Below, one piece after another: positions 50,891 through 58,855 of a DNA stretch of 64,000 nucleotides; within the stretch, counting starts at the first letter, position 1; each line of letters begins with the position of its first letter. The translations under genes were made by a program, and so were the position numbers. Source of the DNA: Palsa-89 sp963824345 (lineage in GTDB: Bacteria; Acidobacteriota; Terriglobia; Bryobacterales; Bryobacteraceae); contig CAWGOZ010000008.1 in the NCBI GenBank assembly GCA_963824345.1, forward strand, positions 266,228 through 330,227, written 5' to 3'. The notes below the pieces were generated by a model. That model was not told the origin of the DNA. It did not search any database and was given only the letters and a program-made list of their open reading frames with translations.

Positions 50891-53547
50891 CCGTGCGAAT
50901 TCATCTGGCTGGACGTTCCGCCGGCGGCGGGAACGTAACATTTCAGGGTGTAGTCCATCACCATGCGATTCGCGTTGAAGCGCCAGCCCAGCGTGCGAAT
51001 GGTGCGTTTCATGCGCTTGATCCAGCCGCGCGGCAATCCATCGCGATCGCGCTGGTAGTAGAGCGGGATTACCTCTTCGCGCAGCACGCGATACAGGTCC
51101 TCGCCATCGCGCGTGTCGTGAACATTCATGTTGGAGTGCGTCCGGCCCGTGCCGATGGCAAAGCCGTTCAGCCCGTCGAATGCTTCGGCCCACCACCCGT
51201 CCGGCACGGAAAGATTCAGTCCGCCGTTCAGCACGACTTTTTGGCCGCTGGTGCCCGACGCCTCCAGCGGACGCCTGGGATTGTTTAACCATACGTCGAC
51301 GCCTTGGACGAACAGGCGGCCAACATTGATATCGTAATCCTCGACGAACACGAACTTGTCGGAGAACTGCGGATCGCGCATGAGCTCGGCGATCTGTTGT
51401 AAAACCCGTTTACCCGGCTCGTCCCGCGGATGCGCCTTTCCGGCGAACACAAACTGGACGGGACGCTTGGGATCGTTGACCATCACGGCCAACTTTTCGA
51501 TATCGGCCAGAATCAAGTTGGCGCGCTTGTAGGTGGCGAAGCGCCGCGCGAATCCGATGGTCAGCGCGTCCGGGCTCAACACCCGGCTCAGCCTTTGCAG
51601 GATTTCTTGCGATTCTCCGCGGCGTTCGGCTTGATCCACCGCGCGCCGGCGCACGAATTCCAGCAGCCGCTGCTTCAAGGCTCCATGGGTCTCCCATAGC
51701 TCGCCGTCGTCGACGTTTTCGATTCCTTCCCAGATCCTGGATTCGCCGCTGTGCTCGTGCCAGCCATTGCCAAGGTGGCGATCATAGAGCCGGAACATTT
51801 GCGGCGCAAGCCAGGTGGGCACGTGCACGCCGTTGGTGATGTACCCGATCGGCACTTCGTCCTCGAGTTTGCCGGGGTAGAGGCCGGTCCACATGGCGCG
51901 CGACACTTCGCCGTGCAGGGCCGAGACCGCGTTGGCGCGGCGCGACAGCTTCAGACCCAGGACGGTCATACAAAATTCCTCAAATTCGTTGCCCGAGATC
52001 TCACGGCCGAAATCCATGAGCTGGCGGTCGGAAAGCCCTAAGCGCTCGCGCAGTGGACCCAGATGCTCTTCGATGAGTCCCGCGCTGAATCGGTCGTGAC
52101 CGGCGGGCACCGGCGTGTGCGTGGTGAAAACCACTTCACGCGAAACGCGCGGCACCGCTTGTTCGAACGTCAGCCCTTCTTCCTGCATCCGATTCGCAAT
52201 GGCTTCCAGCACTGCGAACCCGCTGTGCCCTTCATTCAAATGCAGAACACCAGGCGTAACGCCCATGGCCTTGAGCGCGCGAAATCCGCCCATGCCCAGC
52301 AGCAGCTCCTGGCGAATGCGAACGCGGCCATCGCCGCCGTAGAGGCGCGAGGTCAGCTCTCGATCCTCGGGAGCGTTGCCTTCCACGTTCGAATCCAGCA
52401 GCAGCAAGTCGCACCGGCCCACTTTCACGCGCCACACTTTCGCCCGGATAATGCCGCTGCGAGTTTCCAATTCCACGGCCACCGGCTCGCCATTCTTGCC
52501 GATCGCCGGTTCCATGGGAAGCAAGTTCACGTCGGTTTGCAGATACTGTTCCTGCTGCCAGCCGTGGCGATCCAGCCGCTGCCGGAAATAGCCCTGGCTG
52601 TAGAACAGGCCGATTCCGATGAGCGGGATGTCCAGATCGGACGCGCTCTTGATGTGGTCGCCGGCTAGCACGCCCAACCCACCCGAGTAAATCGGCAAGG
52701 ACTCGTGCAAGCCGAACTCGGCCGAAAAGTACGCCACCGGGCGCGGACGCAATACTCCGGCACGGGTGGCGCCCCAGGTGCGGTCCGCGCGCAAATACTC
52801 CTGCTGGCGGCGATACGCGTAATTGATGCGTCCATGCAGCACCAGCTCGCCGGCGCGGCGCTCGAGTTTCGCCAAGGGAATCTCGGACAGCAGTGCGATC
52901 GGATTATGATTCAGCTGCCGGAATCGTACCGGGTCCAGATCGCGGAACAGGCTGGTGGAATCGTTGTCCCAGCTCCACCAGAGATTGCGCGCCAGCGACC
53001 AAAGCCGCTCCTGCACCGGGGCGATAAATCGATCCAGCGCCCGCGCTTCGCTGACCACCGGCGCCACCTGCGCCGCCGCCTCCACCAGCATCTGCACTTC
53101 ATCGTCGGTGAAAGCCCGGGCTTCCACCGTCTGCACCACCAACACGCCTTGCAAGACTCCCTGATCGATCAGCGGAACCCCGCAGAACGACTGGTAAGAC
53201 TCTTCGCCCGCCTCGCTGAAATATTTGAAGCGCGGATGACTGGTGGCATGTTCCACCGCCACCGGCCGCACCTGCTCGGCAACCAGCCCGGCGAGACCTT
53301 CGTTCAGGGCCATGCGCAGCGTGCCGATACATTGCGGGCGAAGTCCCAGCGTCGCGGCCAGCACCAGATTGGCGCGATCCGGCTCCAGAAGATAGGCGGA
53401 GCATACGTCGGTTTGAAAACGGCCGGCGATCAACGCCACCACGTTCATCAGCGTCTCGGCGGGCTTTCCCCCATCGGCCGCCAGATGGCCGATCTCTTCC
53501 AACGTCAGTACATAGCTGGCCGCACGGGCGCTGGCCGTTTCGGTCAT
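50887..53547 (-). CDS. glgP: Alpha-glucan (glycogen) phosphorylase with N-terminal GAF domain
   Basis: About 886 residues from the ATG at 53547. Residues about 10-170 form a GAF domain (LMNVVALIAGRFQTDVCSAY, GVPLIDQGVLQGVLVVQT). A DUF3417-type start (LWSLARNLWWSWDNDSTSLF) follows, then the GT35 phosphorylase core: AYFSAEFGLHESLPIYSGGL, HLNEGHSGF, TGFARRFATYKRANL-like, and the PLP-lysine region LEASGTSGQKVVLNGGLNLS. It releases glucose-1-phosphate from glycogen or maltodextrin. The GAF fusion is unusual and suggests control by a small ligand. Downstream of and on the same strand as the peptidase-ligase cluster (190 bp gap). Confidence 0.93.
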   Translation of the reverse strand: MTETASARAASYVLTLEEIGHLAADGGKPAETLMNVVALIAGRFQTDVCSAYLLEPDRANLVLAATLGLRPQCIGTLRMALNEGLAGLVAEQVRPVAVEHATSHPRFKYFSEAGEESYQSFCGVPLIDQGVLQGVLVVQTVEARAFTDDEVQMLVEAAAQVAPVVSEARALDRFIAPVQERLWSLARNLWWSWDNDSTSLFRDLDPVRFRQLNHNPIALLSEIPLAKLERRAGELVLHGRINYAYRRQQEYLRADRTWGATRAGVLRPRPVAYFSAEFGLHESLPIYSGGLGVLAGDHIKSASDLDIPLIGIGLFYSQGYFRQRLDRHGWQQEQYLQTDVNLLPMEPAIGKNGEPVAVELETRSGIIRAKVWRVKVGRCDLLLLDSNVEGNAPEDRELTSRLYGGDGRVRIRQELLLGMGGFRALKAMGVTPGVLHLNEGHSGFAVLEAIANRMQEEGLTFEQAVPRVSREVVFTTHTPVPAGHDRFSAGLIEEHLGPLRERLGLSDRQLMDFGREISGNEFEEFCMTVLGLKLSRRANAVSALHGEVSRAMWTGLYPGKLEDEVPIGYITNGVHVPTWLAPQMFRLYDRHLGNGWHEHSGESRIWEGIENVDDGELWETHGALKQRLLEFVRRRAVDQAERRGESQEILQRLSRVLSPDALTIGFARRFATYKRANLILADIEKLAVMVNDPKRPVQFVFAGKAHPRDEPGKRVLQQIAELMRDPQFSDKFVFVEDYDINVGRLFVQGVDVWLNNPRRPLEASGTSGQKVVLNGGLNLSVPDGWWAEAFDGLNGFAIGTGRTHSNMNVHDTRDGEDLYRVLREEVIPLYYQRDRDGLPRGWIKRMKRTIRTLGWRFNANRMVMDYTLKCYVPAAGGTSSQMNSHG

Positions 53548-53736
53548 AGTCAAAACTCCCTGTCGCAGAACACTCGAACCTAGTCGTCAAACGACGGAGT
53601 TATGACTCGCACGGCCAACCGCAAGAACGCGGGCGCGGCTGCGGCGCGGCAGCCGGAAGCGATCGGTTACCTAACCAGTCTATGCGGAACGCTCGCTGGC
53701 GGCAAATGGATGCCCGCAAGATGGATGCCCGCAAGA

Positions 53737-54951
53737 TTAATTCACCGGCTGCGCGATTAGCAGATGAATGAAATGCAGTTTGGCCACCGCCGGGCGCGGC
53801 AGCGCGAAGGGATACAGATCCGGCTGGCCCATGCTGCGCGTCAGTTCGTTCAGCACGGCGCTGAGCTCGATCCAGGCATTCAGGAACGAGAGGAAGCGCT
53901 TGGCGCCGGGGTCGTTCGGCCGAAATAGCGCGTCGCGGCCGAACGGTTCGATTTCCATTTCGAGAGTGCGAACGTCCAGGCCGAAGCTGAAAGCGGTATC
54001 CAGAACATCCAGCATGTGGAGATAGTGCGCCCAGGTTTCCGCCCAGTCCTCCCACGGATGCACGCTGGCGTAGGCGCTGACGTGCTGTTGTTCCCAGCCG
54101 GGCGAGGGCCCCTGCTGGTAGTTGCGTTGCAGCGCGGCGGCGTAGTCCTGCTGCTCATCGCCGAACAATTTTCGGAAATCGTCCAGCCAGGCTGACCCAG
54201 CAATCAGGCGATCCCAGTAATAATGCCCCACTTCGTGGCGCAGGTGACCCAGCACTGTGCGATACGGCTCGTGCAATTGTTCACGAATTCGCTCGCGGGC
54301 GGAATCGTCAGCTTCTTCAATGTTGATGGTGATCACCCCATCGGCATGGCCCGTCAGCACGCGCGGACCCTCGGCGGGAGAACTCAGAAAATCGAAAGCC
54401 AGTCCGCGCTCGGAGTCCTGATCCACGCGCGAAGACACGGGAAGATTGAGCGCGACCAGCGACGAGACCAGGCGGCGTTTGGCCCCTTCCAGGCGGCCCC
54501 ACAATACGCCGTTTCCGGGAACGGAAAGATCCGGAATGGTCCGGTTCAGGCGGCACGCGATGCACAACAAACGCGGGTTGGCGGCCGCGTCTTGTTCCGA
54601 CACCAGCCAGTTGCAGCCGGCCGGAGAATCCAGATTCGCGCAGCGCAGATACTTTCCCGGGCGGGCCTCGCCAGTAGCCAGTTGCCAGAACCCGGGCTCG
54701 GATGCGGGCTCAAGCGGGTACACTTGACGCAAATGCGGCTCATAGCCGAGCGGCGTCTTACAGGCCAGACAGACGCTGTTGCGAAAAAAAACCGGCCTTC
54801 CACAGCGGCAAAAATAGGCGCGCCCGGCCGATACCGGCTTGCGTTTCCTCTTCGGGGCGAGCTTGTCGAACAGAGGCTGAATGGAAGTGCTCCTTGCGCT
54901 GGTTAGATGCGTCCCGGCTGCGGGAATTTCAATCCGGCTGCGGGGAAACAT
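53737..54951 (-). CDS. Zinc-ribbon protein with HExxH (putative zinc-binding metallopeptidase)
   Basis: A 404-residue protein. A zinc ribbon near residues 46-66 (YFCRCGRPVFFRNSVCLACK) and more Cys pairs (CANLDSPAGCNW, CIACRL) are followed by an HEVGHYYWDRL motif (HExxH) and DWAETWAHYLHMLDVL, which is the PF15887-type predicted peptidase of the transglutaminase/ATP-grasp clusters. The third ligand may be the Glu of DWAETWAHY. The start overlaps the transglutaminase stop by 23 bases. Likely processes the peptide or protein product of the neighbouring ligases; inferred from genomic context. Confidence 0.8.
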   Translation of the reverse strand: MFPRSRIEIPAAGTHLTSARSTSIQPLFDKLAPKRKRKPVSAGRAYFCRCGRPVFFRNSVCLACKTPLGYEPHLRQVYPLEPASEPGFWQLATGEARPGKYLRCANLDSPAGCNWLVSEQDAAANPRLLCIACRLNRTIPDLSVPGNGVLWGRLEGAKRRLVSSLVALNLPVSSRVDQDSERGLAFDFLSSPAEGPRVLTGHADGVITINIEEADDSARERIREQLHEPYRTVLGHLRHEVGHYYWDRLIAGSAWLDDFRKLFGDEQQDYAAALQRNYQQGPSPGWEQQHVSAYASVHPWEDWAETWAHYLHMLDVLDTAFSFGLDVRTLEMEIEPFGRDALFRPNDPGAKRFLSFLNAWIELSAVLNELTRSMGQPDLYPFALPRPAVAKLHFIHLLIAQPVN

Positions 54952-55792
54952 CCACCGACACGTTAATCACTTGCTCGCCGCCACCGAGCGCCACGCCTTT
55001 CACCGGAGTGACGTCGGAATAATCGCGCCCCCAGGCAACCGTAAAGTGATCGCCGCGCGGCATCACATTATTAGTCGGGTCGAAGTCCTGCCAACCGAAC
55101 ACCGGGCACCAGGCCGAGACCCAAGCGTGCGAGGCTCCCTTACCGACGAAGTCTCCGCTGGTCCTCAGATAGCCGCTGATATAGCGCGCCGGTAAATGGA
55201 GCGACCGCAGGCACGCGATCATCACGTGCGCGAAATCCTGGCATACGCCACGCCTTGAGGAAAGCACCTCATCCACCGGCGTCCCGATCGTAGTGGCGCG
55301 GCGATCGTAGTGGAAATCGGTGAAGATGCGGCGCGAAAGATCTTCCACCGCGCTAAGGAATGGACGTCCAGCGATAAACGAGGCGGCCGCATATTCGGCG
55401 AACGGCGCGCCAACCCGAACGGACGGCGATTCGAAAACAAACTGGCCAGCCTCAAACGTTTCGGGCGTATCGCGCTTGGCCACTTCCTCGCGCGCCTGTT
55501 CCCATGCGGGCGACAATTCGAGCGCCGGCGGAGCGATGGCGTCCACATTGGCCAGACTGCGCGATGTAATAATCAGCTCCCGGTGCGGTTCGGCGATTGA
55601 AAAGAAGGTTACTTCGTTGCCGAAATAATCTTCCCGCGAGAGCAAGGAATCCGGCGTGGGGCCTACCTCCAGCGCATACTCCAGGATGGTCTGGTTCTGG
55701 CGCGCGCGCGGCCGAAGATGTACTTCGGTATGGCACATGGAAACCGGTCCCGAGTACCAGTAGCGAGTGACGTGCGTAGCCAGCAGTTTCAT
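54929..55792 (-). CDS. Transglutaminase-like protease/peptide enzyme (BTLCP type)
   Basis: A 287-residue protein with the N-terminal beta-sandwich (VTRYWYSGPVSMCHTEVHLR) and the transglutaminase catalytic core: Cys in SSRRGVCQDFAHVMIACLR, His in SHAWVSAWCPVFGW and Asp in QDFDPTNNVMPRGDHFTVAW. Such enzymes cleave or make peptide amide bonds. It starts two bases after the ATP-grasp gene's stop, so they are cotranscribed. Confidence 0.9.
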   Translation of the reverse strand: MKLLATHVTRYWYSGPVSMCHTEVHLRPRARQNQTILEYALEVGPTPDSLLSREDYFGNEVTFFSIAEPHRELIITSRSLANVDAIAPPALELSPAWEQAREEVAKRDTPETFEAGQFVFESPSVRVGAPFAEYAAASFIAGRPFLSAVEDLSRRIFTDFHYDRRATTIGTPVDEVLSSRRGVCQDFAHVMIACLRSLHLPARYISGYLRTSGDFVGKGASHAWVSAWCPVFGWQDFDPTNNVMPRGDHFTVAWGRDYSDVTPVKGVALGGGEQVINVSVDVSPQPD

Positions 55793-55794
55793 AT

Positions 55795-58305
55795 TTACAG
55801 TCGGCGCGACTCGGCCGCGTGGCTAAAGTAAGCGCGCGTCAAGGATTCGGAAAGCAGGCGCAAGTCGGCGACTATTTTGCCCAGCAGAGCTTCGCGAGCC
55901 TGCGCCGCCGCGTGTCCATTGGAGCGGGCCAGTTCGCGTACGTCGATCAGCTGCACGGTGTTCAGCAGTGACAGCGCCATGCGCTCTTCCACCGGCCGCC
56001 GGATGGAAGTCCGGCTGCCCGGAAGCTCGCTGATGTGCTCGCGCAAACGCGCCAGCTGAAACGCGATGGAACGCGGGTTAGCCTCGTCCACCAGCAGCAG
56101 GTCCAGCACGAGATCGACTTGCACGGACGTCAAATAGCGCGAGCGATAGGTGATGGAGCTGTCGGCCATCTCGAGAATCGCTTCCAGCACCCCCACCTCG
56201 CCCGAGCCTTCTTTAGGCAAACCATTGCGCAACAGCTCCACCATTTGAATGGCGCGCTCCAGGCGTCTGCCGATGTCGAGAAAACGCCAGCCATCGCCCC
56301 GCGTCATGCTCTCCATCACCAGGCCGCCGAAAGCCGAAAGCGTGATAATCGCGTGATTCAGGCGGTCCTGCGCCGCACTGACGCGGAATTCTTCGGAGGG
56401 CGGCTGCTTGGAGAATTGCTGGTCGAGCTGATTCAAGATCAGCCAGGCGTCCACCGAGATACGGTCGCGCAGCAGCCAAGCGACGCGGCGCACCTGATGG
56501 ATATTCCATACCAGCCCGTTCGAGGCGGCCGGCTTGTACACCATCGCCAGCACTTCCTTCTCCGCGGCGGACGGCTGCTCCGCCGAGATGTAACCGAGAG
56601 CGGTCAATATCTCCAGTCCGGCATTCAGTCCCGCGACGCGCGCTACGTCCTCCTCCTGGAAAAAGCGCGAAAAGATGGCGCGCGTGATCCGCACTGCGGC
56701 CTCCACTCGTTCGGTGTACCGGCCCAGCCAAAAGAGATTGTCGGCGATACGGCTGGAAAGATCGAAGGTCGCGCGACTTACATCCAGGGGATGCGTGGCC
56801 GGGCGCAACAGCGTGAAGGGAGGCGCGGGACCGTCGCCCAACACCCACGTATCCTTGCTGCCGCCACCACGCTGGATGGACACCACCATGCTATCGAGCG
56901 AAGTGGAGACGCGCGTCAGGCCCCCCGGCATCACGGCGTAGCTGCCGCCCGAAGGCACCGCATAGACGCGAACCACCATGTGGCGCGGATGCAGCGGACC
57001 CTCTTCCCACACCGGCACCGTGGAAAGCGCCACGCGCTCCTGCGCCACGTAACGGCCGGGAGCGGCGCGCACTTTATCCAGCAGCTTGGCGCGCTCCTTG
57101 TTGCCCAGAGCCGCCCCGAAGATGGGATCGCCGCGCATGCCGGGGAAGGTGGGCTTCAGCACCAGGTCGCCGAGGTGATCCAACACATATTGCAGCGGCT
57201 CTGGCTGGCCGCACCACCAGGTGGCCACGGTGGGAATCTTCAGATCTTCGTTCAGCAGAAGACGGCTCAGTGCCGGAAGGAACGCGGCATAGGCAGGCGA
57301 CTCCGCAAGGCCCGACCCAAGCGCGTTGGCAATGGCTACATGGCCTGAGCGCACCGCTTCCAGCAGGCCCGGCACCCCCAGCATGGAATCGCCGCGCAGC
57401 TCGAGGGGATCGCAAAACTGATCGTCCTGCCGGCGTACAATCACGTCCACCGGAAGCAGGCCGCCCAGCGTCTTCAGGTAGACGCGGTTGTCGCGCACGG
57501 TAAGATCGCCGCCTTCCACCAGCGTGTAGCCGAGATAGCGGGCCAGAAAGGCATGTTCGAAATAGGTCTCGTTGTATGGGCCGGGCGTCAGCAGCACGAT
57601 GCGCGGATTCTCGCGATTGGCGGGCACCAGCAACTGCAGAGCATCCCGGTAGGTCTGAAAGAAATTGGCAAGGCGGCGCACATGCGAAGCGCGGAAGACA
57701 TCCGGCAACACGCGCGTGGTCACCAGGCGGTTCTCCAGCGCGTAACCGGCGCCGGAAGGAGCTTGCGTGCGATCGGCCAGCACCCACCACTGGCCGTCCG
57801 GCGATCGCGCCAGGTCCGCCGCGTACATGTGCAGGAACACGCCGCCCGGCGGTTGTATGCCCCAGCACGGGCGCAAAAAAGCCGGGTTGGGAAACACCAG
57901 TTCGGCCGGAAGCATCTTCTCGCGCAGCAAGCGCTGCGGCCCGTAGAGATCGGACAGAACGGAATTGAACAGCGTCGCGCGCTGGATAACCGCGGCCTCG
58001 ATGGTCTTCCATTCGGCGGGGTCCATCATTAGCGGAACCGGATCCAGTGGCCACGGCCGCGTGGTCGTCTCCGGATCGCTGTAGACGTTGTACGTGATGC
58101 CGTTGTCGTGGATCAGTCGCTGGCCCTCCCGCCAGCGGCGCTCGATGCCGGCCTGTCCCATCGAAGTCAGGGATTCCACCAGCTCCTGCCAGTGCCCGCG
58201 CAGTTGATTGCCTGAAACCAACACTTCGTCGTAAAAACCCGGTGTGGCTTCGTAGCCCCACTGGGAATCCAAGTGGCTAGGCGCCGTTGTGAGCTTTCGC
58301 GTCAT
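55795..58305 (-). CDS. Circularly permuted ATP-grasp type 2 + alpha-E domain protein
   Basis: An 836-residue protein. The first 480 residues are the CP_ATPgrasp (DUF404/407) ligase: NGITYNVYSDPETTTRPWPL, LTPGPYNETYFEHAFLARYL, EGGDLTVRDNRVYLKTLGGL, and ALGSGLAESPAYAAFLPALS. The last 320 residues are the helical alpha-E (DUF403) domain (DNLFWLGRYTERVEAAVRIT, MTRGDGWRFLDIGRRLERAI). Family knowledge (Iyer and colleagues on ATP-grasp amidoligases): with transglutaminases these predict a peptide-synthesis or tagging pathway. Separated from the DUF2126 gene by the RAYT/REP insertion. Confidence 0.93.
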   Translation of the reverse strand: MTRKLTTAPSHLDSQWGYEATPGFYDEVLVSGNQLRGHWQELVESLTSMGQAGIERRWREGQRLIHDNGITYNVYSDPETTTRPWPLDPVPLMMDPAEWKTIEAAVIQRATLFNSVLSDLYGPQRLLREKMLPAELVFPNPAFLRPCWGIQPPGGVFLHMYAADLARSPDGQWWVLADRTQAPSGAGYALENRLVTTRVLPDVFRASHVRRLANFFQTYRDALQLLVPANRENPRIVLLTPGPYNETYFEHAFLARYLGYTLVEGGDLTVRDNRVYLKTLGGLLPVDVIVRRQDDQFCDPLELRGDSMLGVPGLLEAVRSGHVAIANALGSGLAESPAYAAFLPALSRLLLNEDLKIPTVATWWCGQPEPLQYVLDHLGDLVLKPTFPGMRGDPIFGAALGNKERAKLLDKVRAAPGRYVAQERVALSTVPVWEEGPLHPRHMVVRVYAVPSGGSYAVMPGGLTRVSTSLDSMVVSIQRGGGSKDTWVLGDGPAPPFTLLRPATHPLDVSRATFDLSSRIADNLFWLGRYTERVEAAVRITRAIFSRFFQEEDVARVAGLNAGLEILTALGYISAEQPSAAEKEVLAMVYKPAASNGLVWNIHQVRRVAWLLRDRISVDAWLILNQLDQQFSKQPPSEEFRVSAAQDRLNHAIITLSAFGGLVMESMTRGDGWRFLDIGRRLERAIQMVELLRNGLPKEGSGEVGVLEAILEMADSSITYRSRYLTSVQVDLVLDLLLVDEANPRSIAFQLARLREHISELPGSRTSIRRPVEERMALSLLNTVQLIDVRELARSNGHAAAQAREALLGKIVADLRLLSESLTRAYFSHAAESRRL

Positions 58306-58325
58306 GCGGGATATGCCCCACCGAA

Positions 58326-58376
58326 CCGCGACCGCCCCCTACTGAGCCGCGACCGCCCCCTACTGAGCCGCGACCG
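58326..58376. repeat. 21-bp direct repeat, 2.4 copies
   Basis: Two copies of a 21-bp unit (58326-58346 and 58347-58367; begins CCGCGACCG, ends CTACTGAG) and a 9-base partial third copy. It lies 20 bases upstream of the CP-ATP-grasp start and leads into the left REP sequence. Confidence 0.9.
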
Positions 58377-58403
58377 TGGTTCGGCTTGCCGCAAGGGAGC
58401 GGT
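58365..58403 (+). repeat. REP-like sequence, left of the RAYT remnant
   Basis: GAGCCGCGACCG (58365-58376), a 16-base insertion and AAGGGAGCGGT (58393-58403). Its two blocks reappear in inverted orientation at 58831-58855, on the other side of the RAYT remnant. Confidence 0.75.
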
Positions 58404-58418
58404 ATAAAATGATCTCAC

Positions 58419-58826
58419 GTGACGTACCTGATTACCTTCGCGTGCTAGGGTTGTCATCTGCACGGCGACGAATCCGGTTCCGTGGATCGGAACCACAACG
58501 TTCCTGGACATCGCGTCGTTGATCCAGACGAGGCGCGTGCCTCGCGCGAGCGCGACTTGATGGACCAGACGCCTTACTTCTTGAACGCGTCCATCCGTGG
58601 CCCGGTGCTCGATGCGATTCAAGAGGTTTGCTCGCACCGTCAATGGACGCTTCTGGCGGCGCATGTGCGGGCGAATCACGTTCACACTGTGGTGGAAGCA
58701 GATGCGAAACCGAAAGGGGATTTCAGTACGCGCTGGCTGTGGAATCGCAATAACGTTGGAGCCGCCATTCGATATGTAATTGAGGAGCAAGGCGAGCCGA
58801 TGGCTGTTTTCGTAGCCGGAGCATAG
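58419..58826 (+). pseudogene. RAYT (REP-associated tyrosine transposase, Y1_Tnp) remnant
   Basis: From the GTG at 58419 the frame reads VTYLITFAC, then a TAG (58446-58448) where family members have Tyr, and continues GCHLHGDESGSVDRNHNVPG. ANHVHTVVEADAKP carries the H-x-H-like HUH motif (HVH). A piece is missing between DAKPKGD and FSTRWLWNRNNVGAAIRYVI, so the catalytic Tyr region is lost. RAYTs mobilise REP hairpins; here both the transposase and the REP pair are visible but the gene is dead. Confidence 0.85.
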
Positions 58827-58830
58827 GAAA

Positions 58831-58855
58831 ACCGCTCCCTCGCGGTCACGGCTCA
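58831..58855 (-). repeat. REP-like sequence, right of the RAYT remnant
   Basis: Minus strand: GAGCCGTGACCGCGAGGGAGCGGT, matching the left REP blocks with two differences and no insertion. Its last bases include the TGA stop of the DUF2126 gene. Confidence 0.8.
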
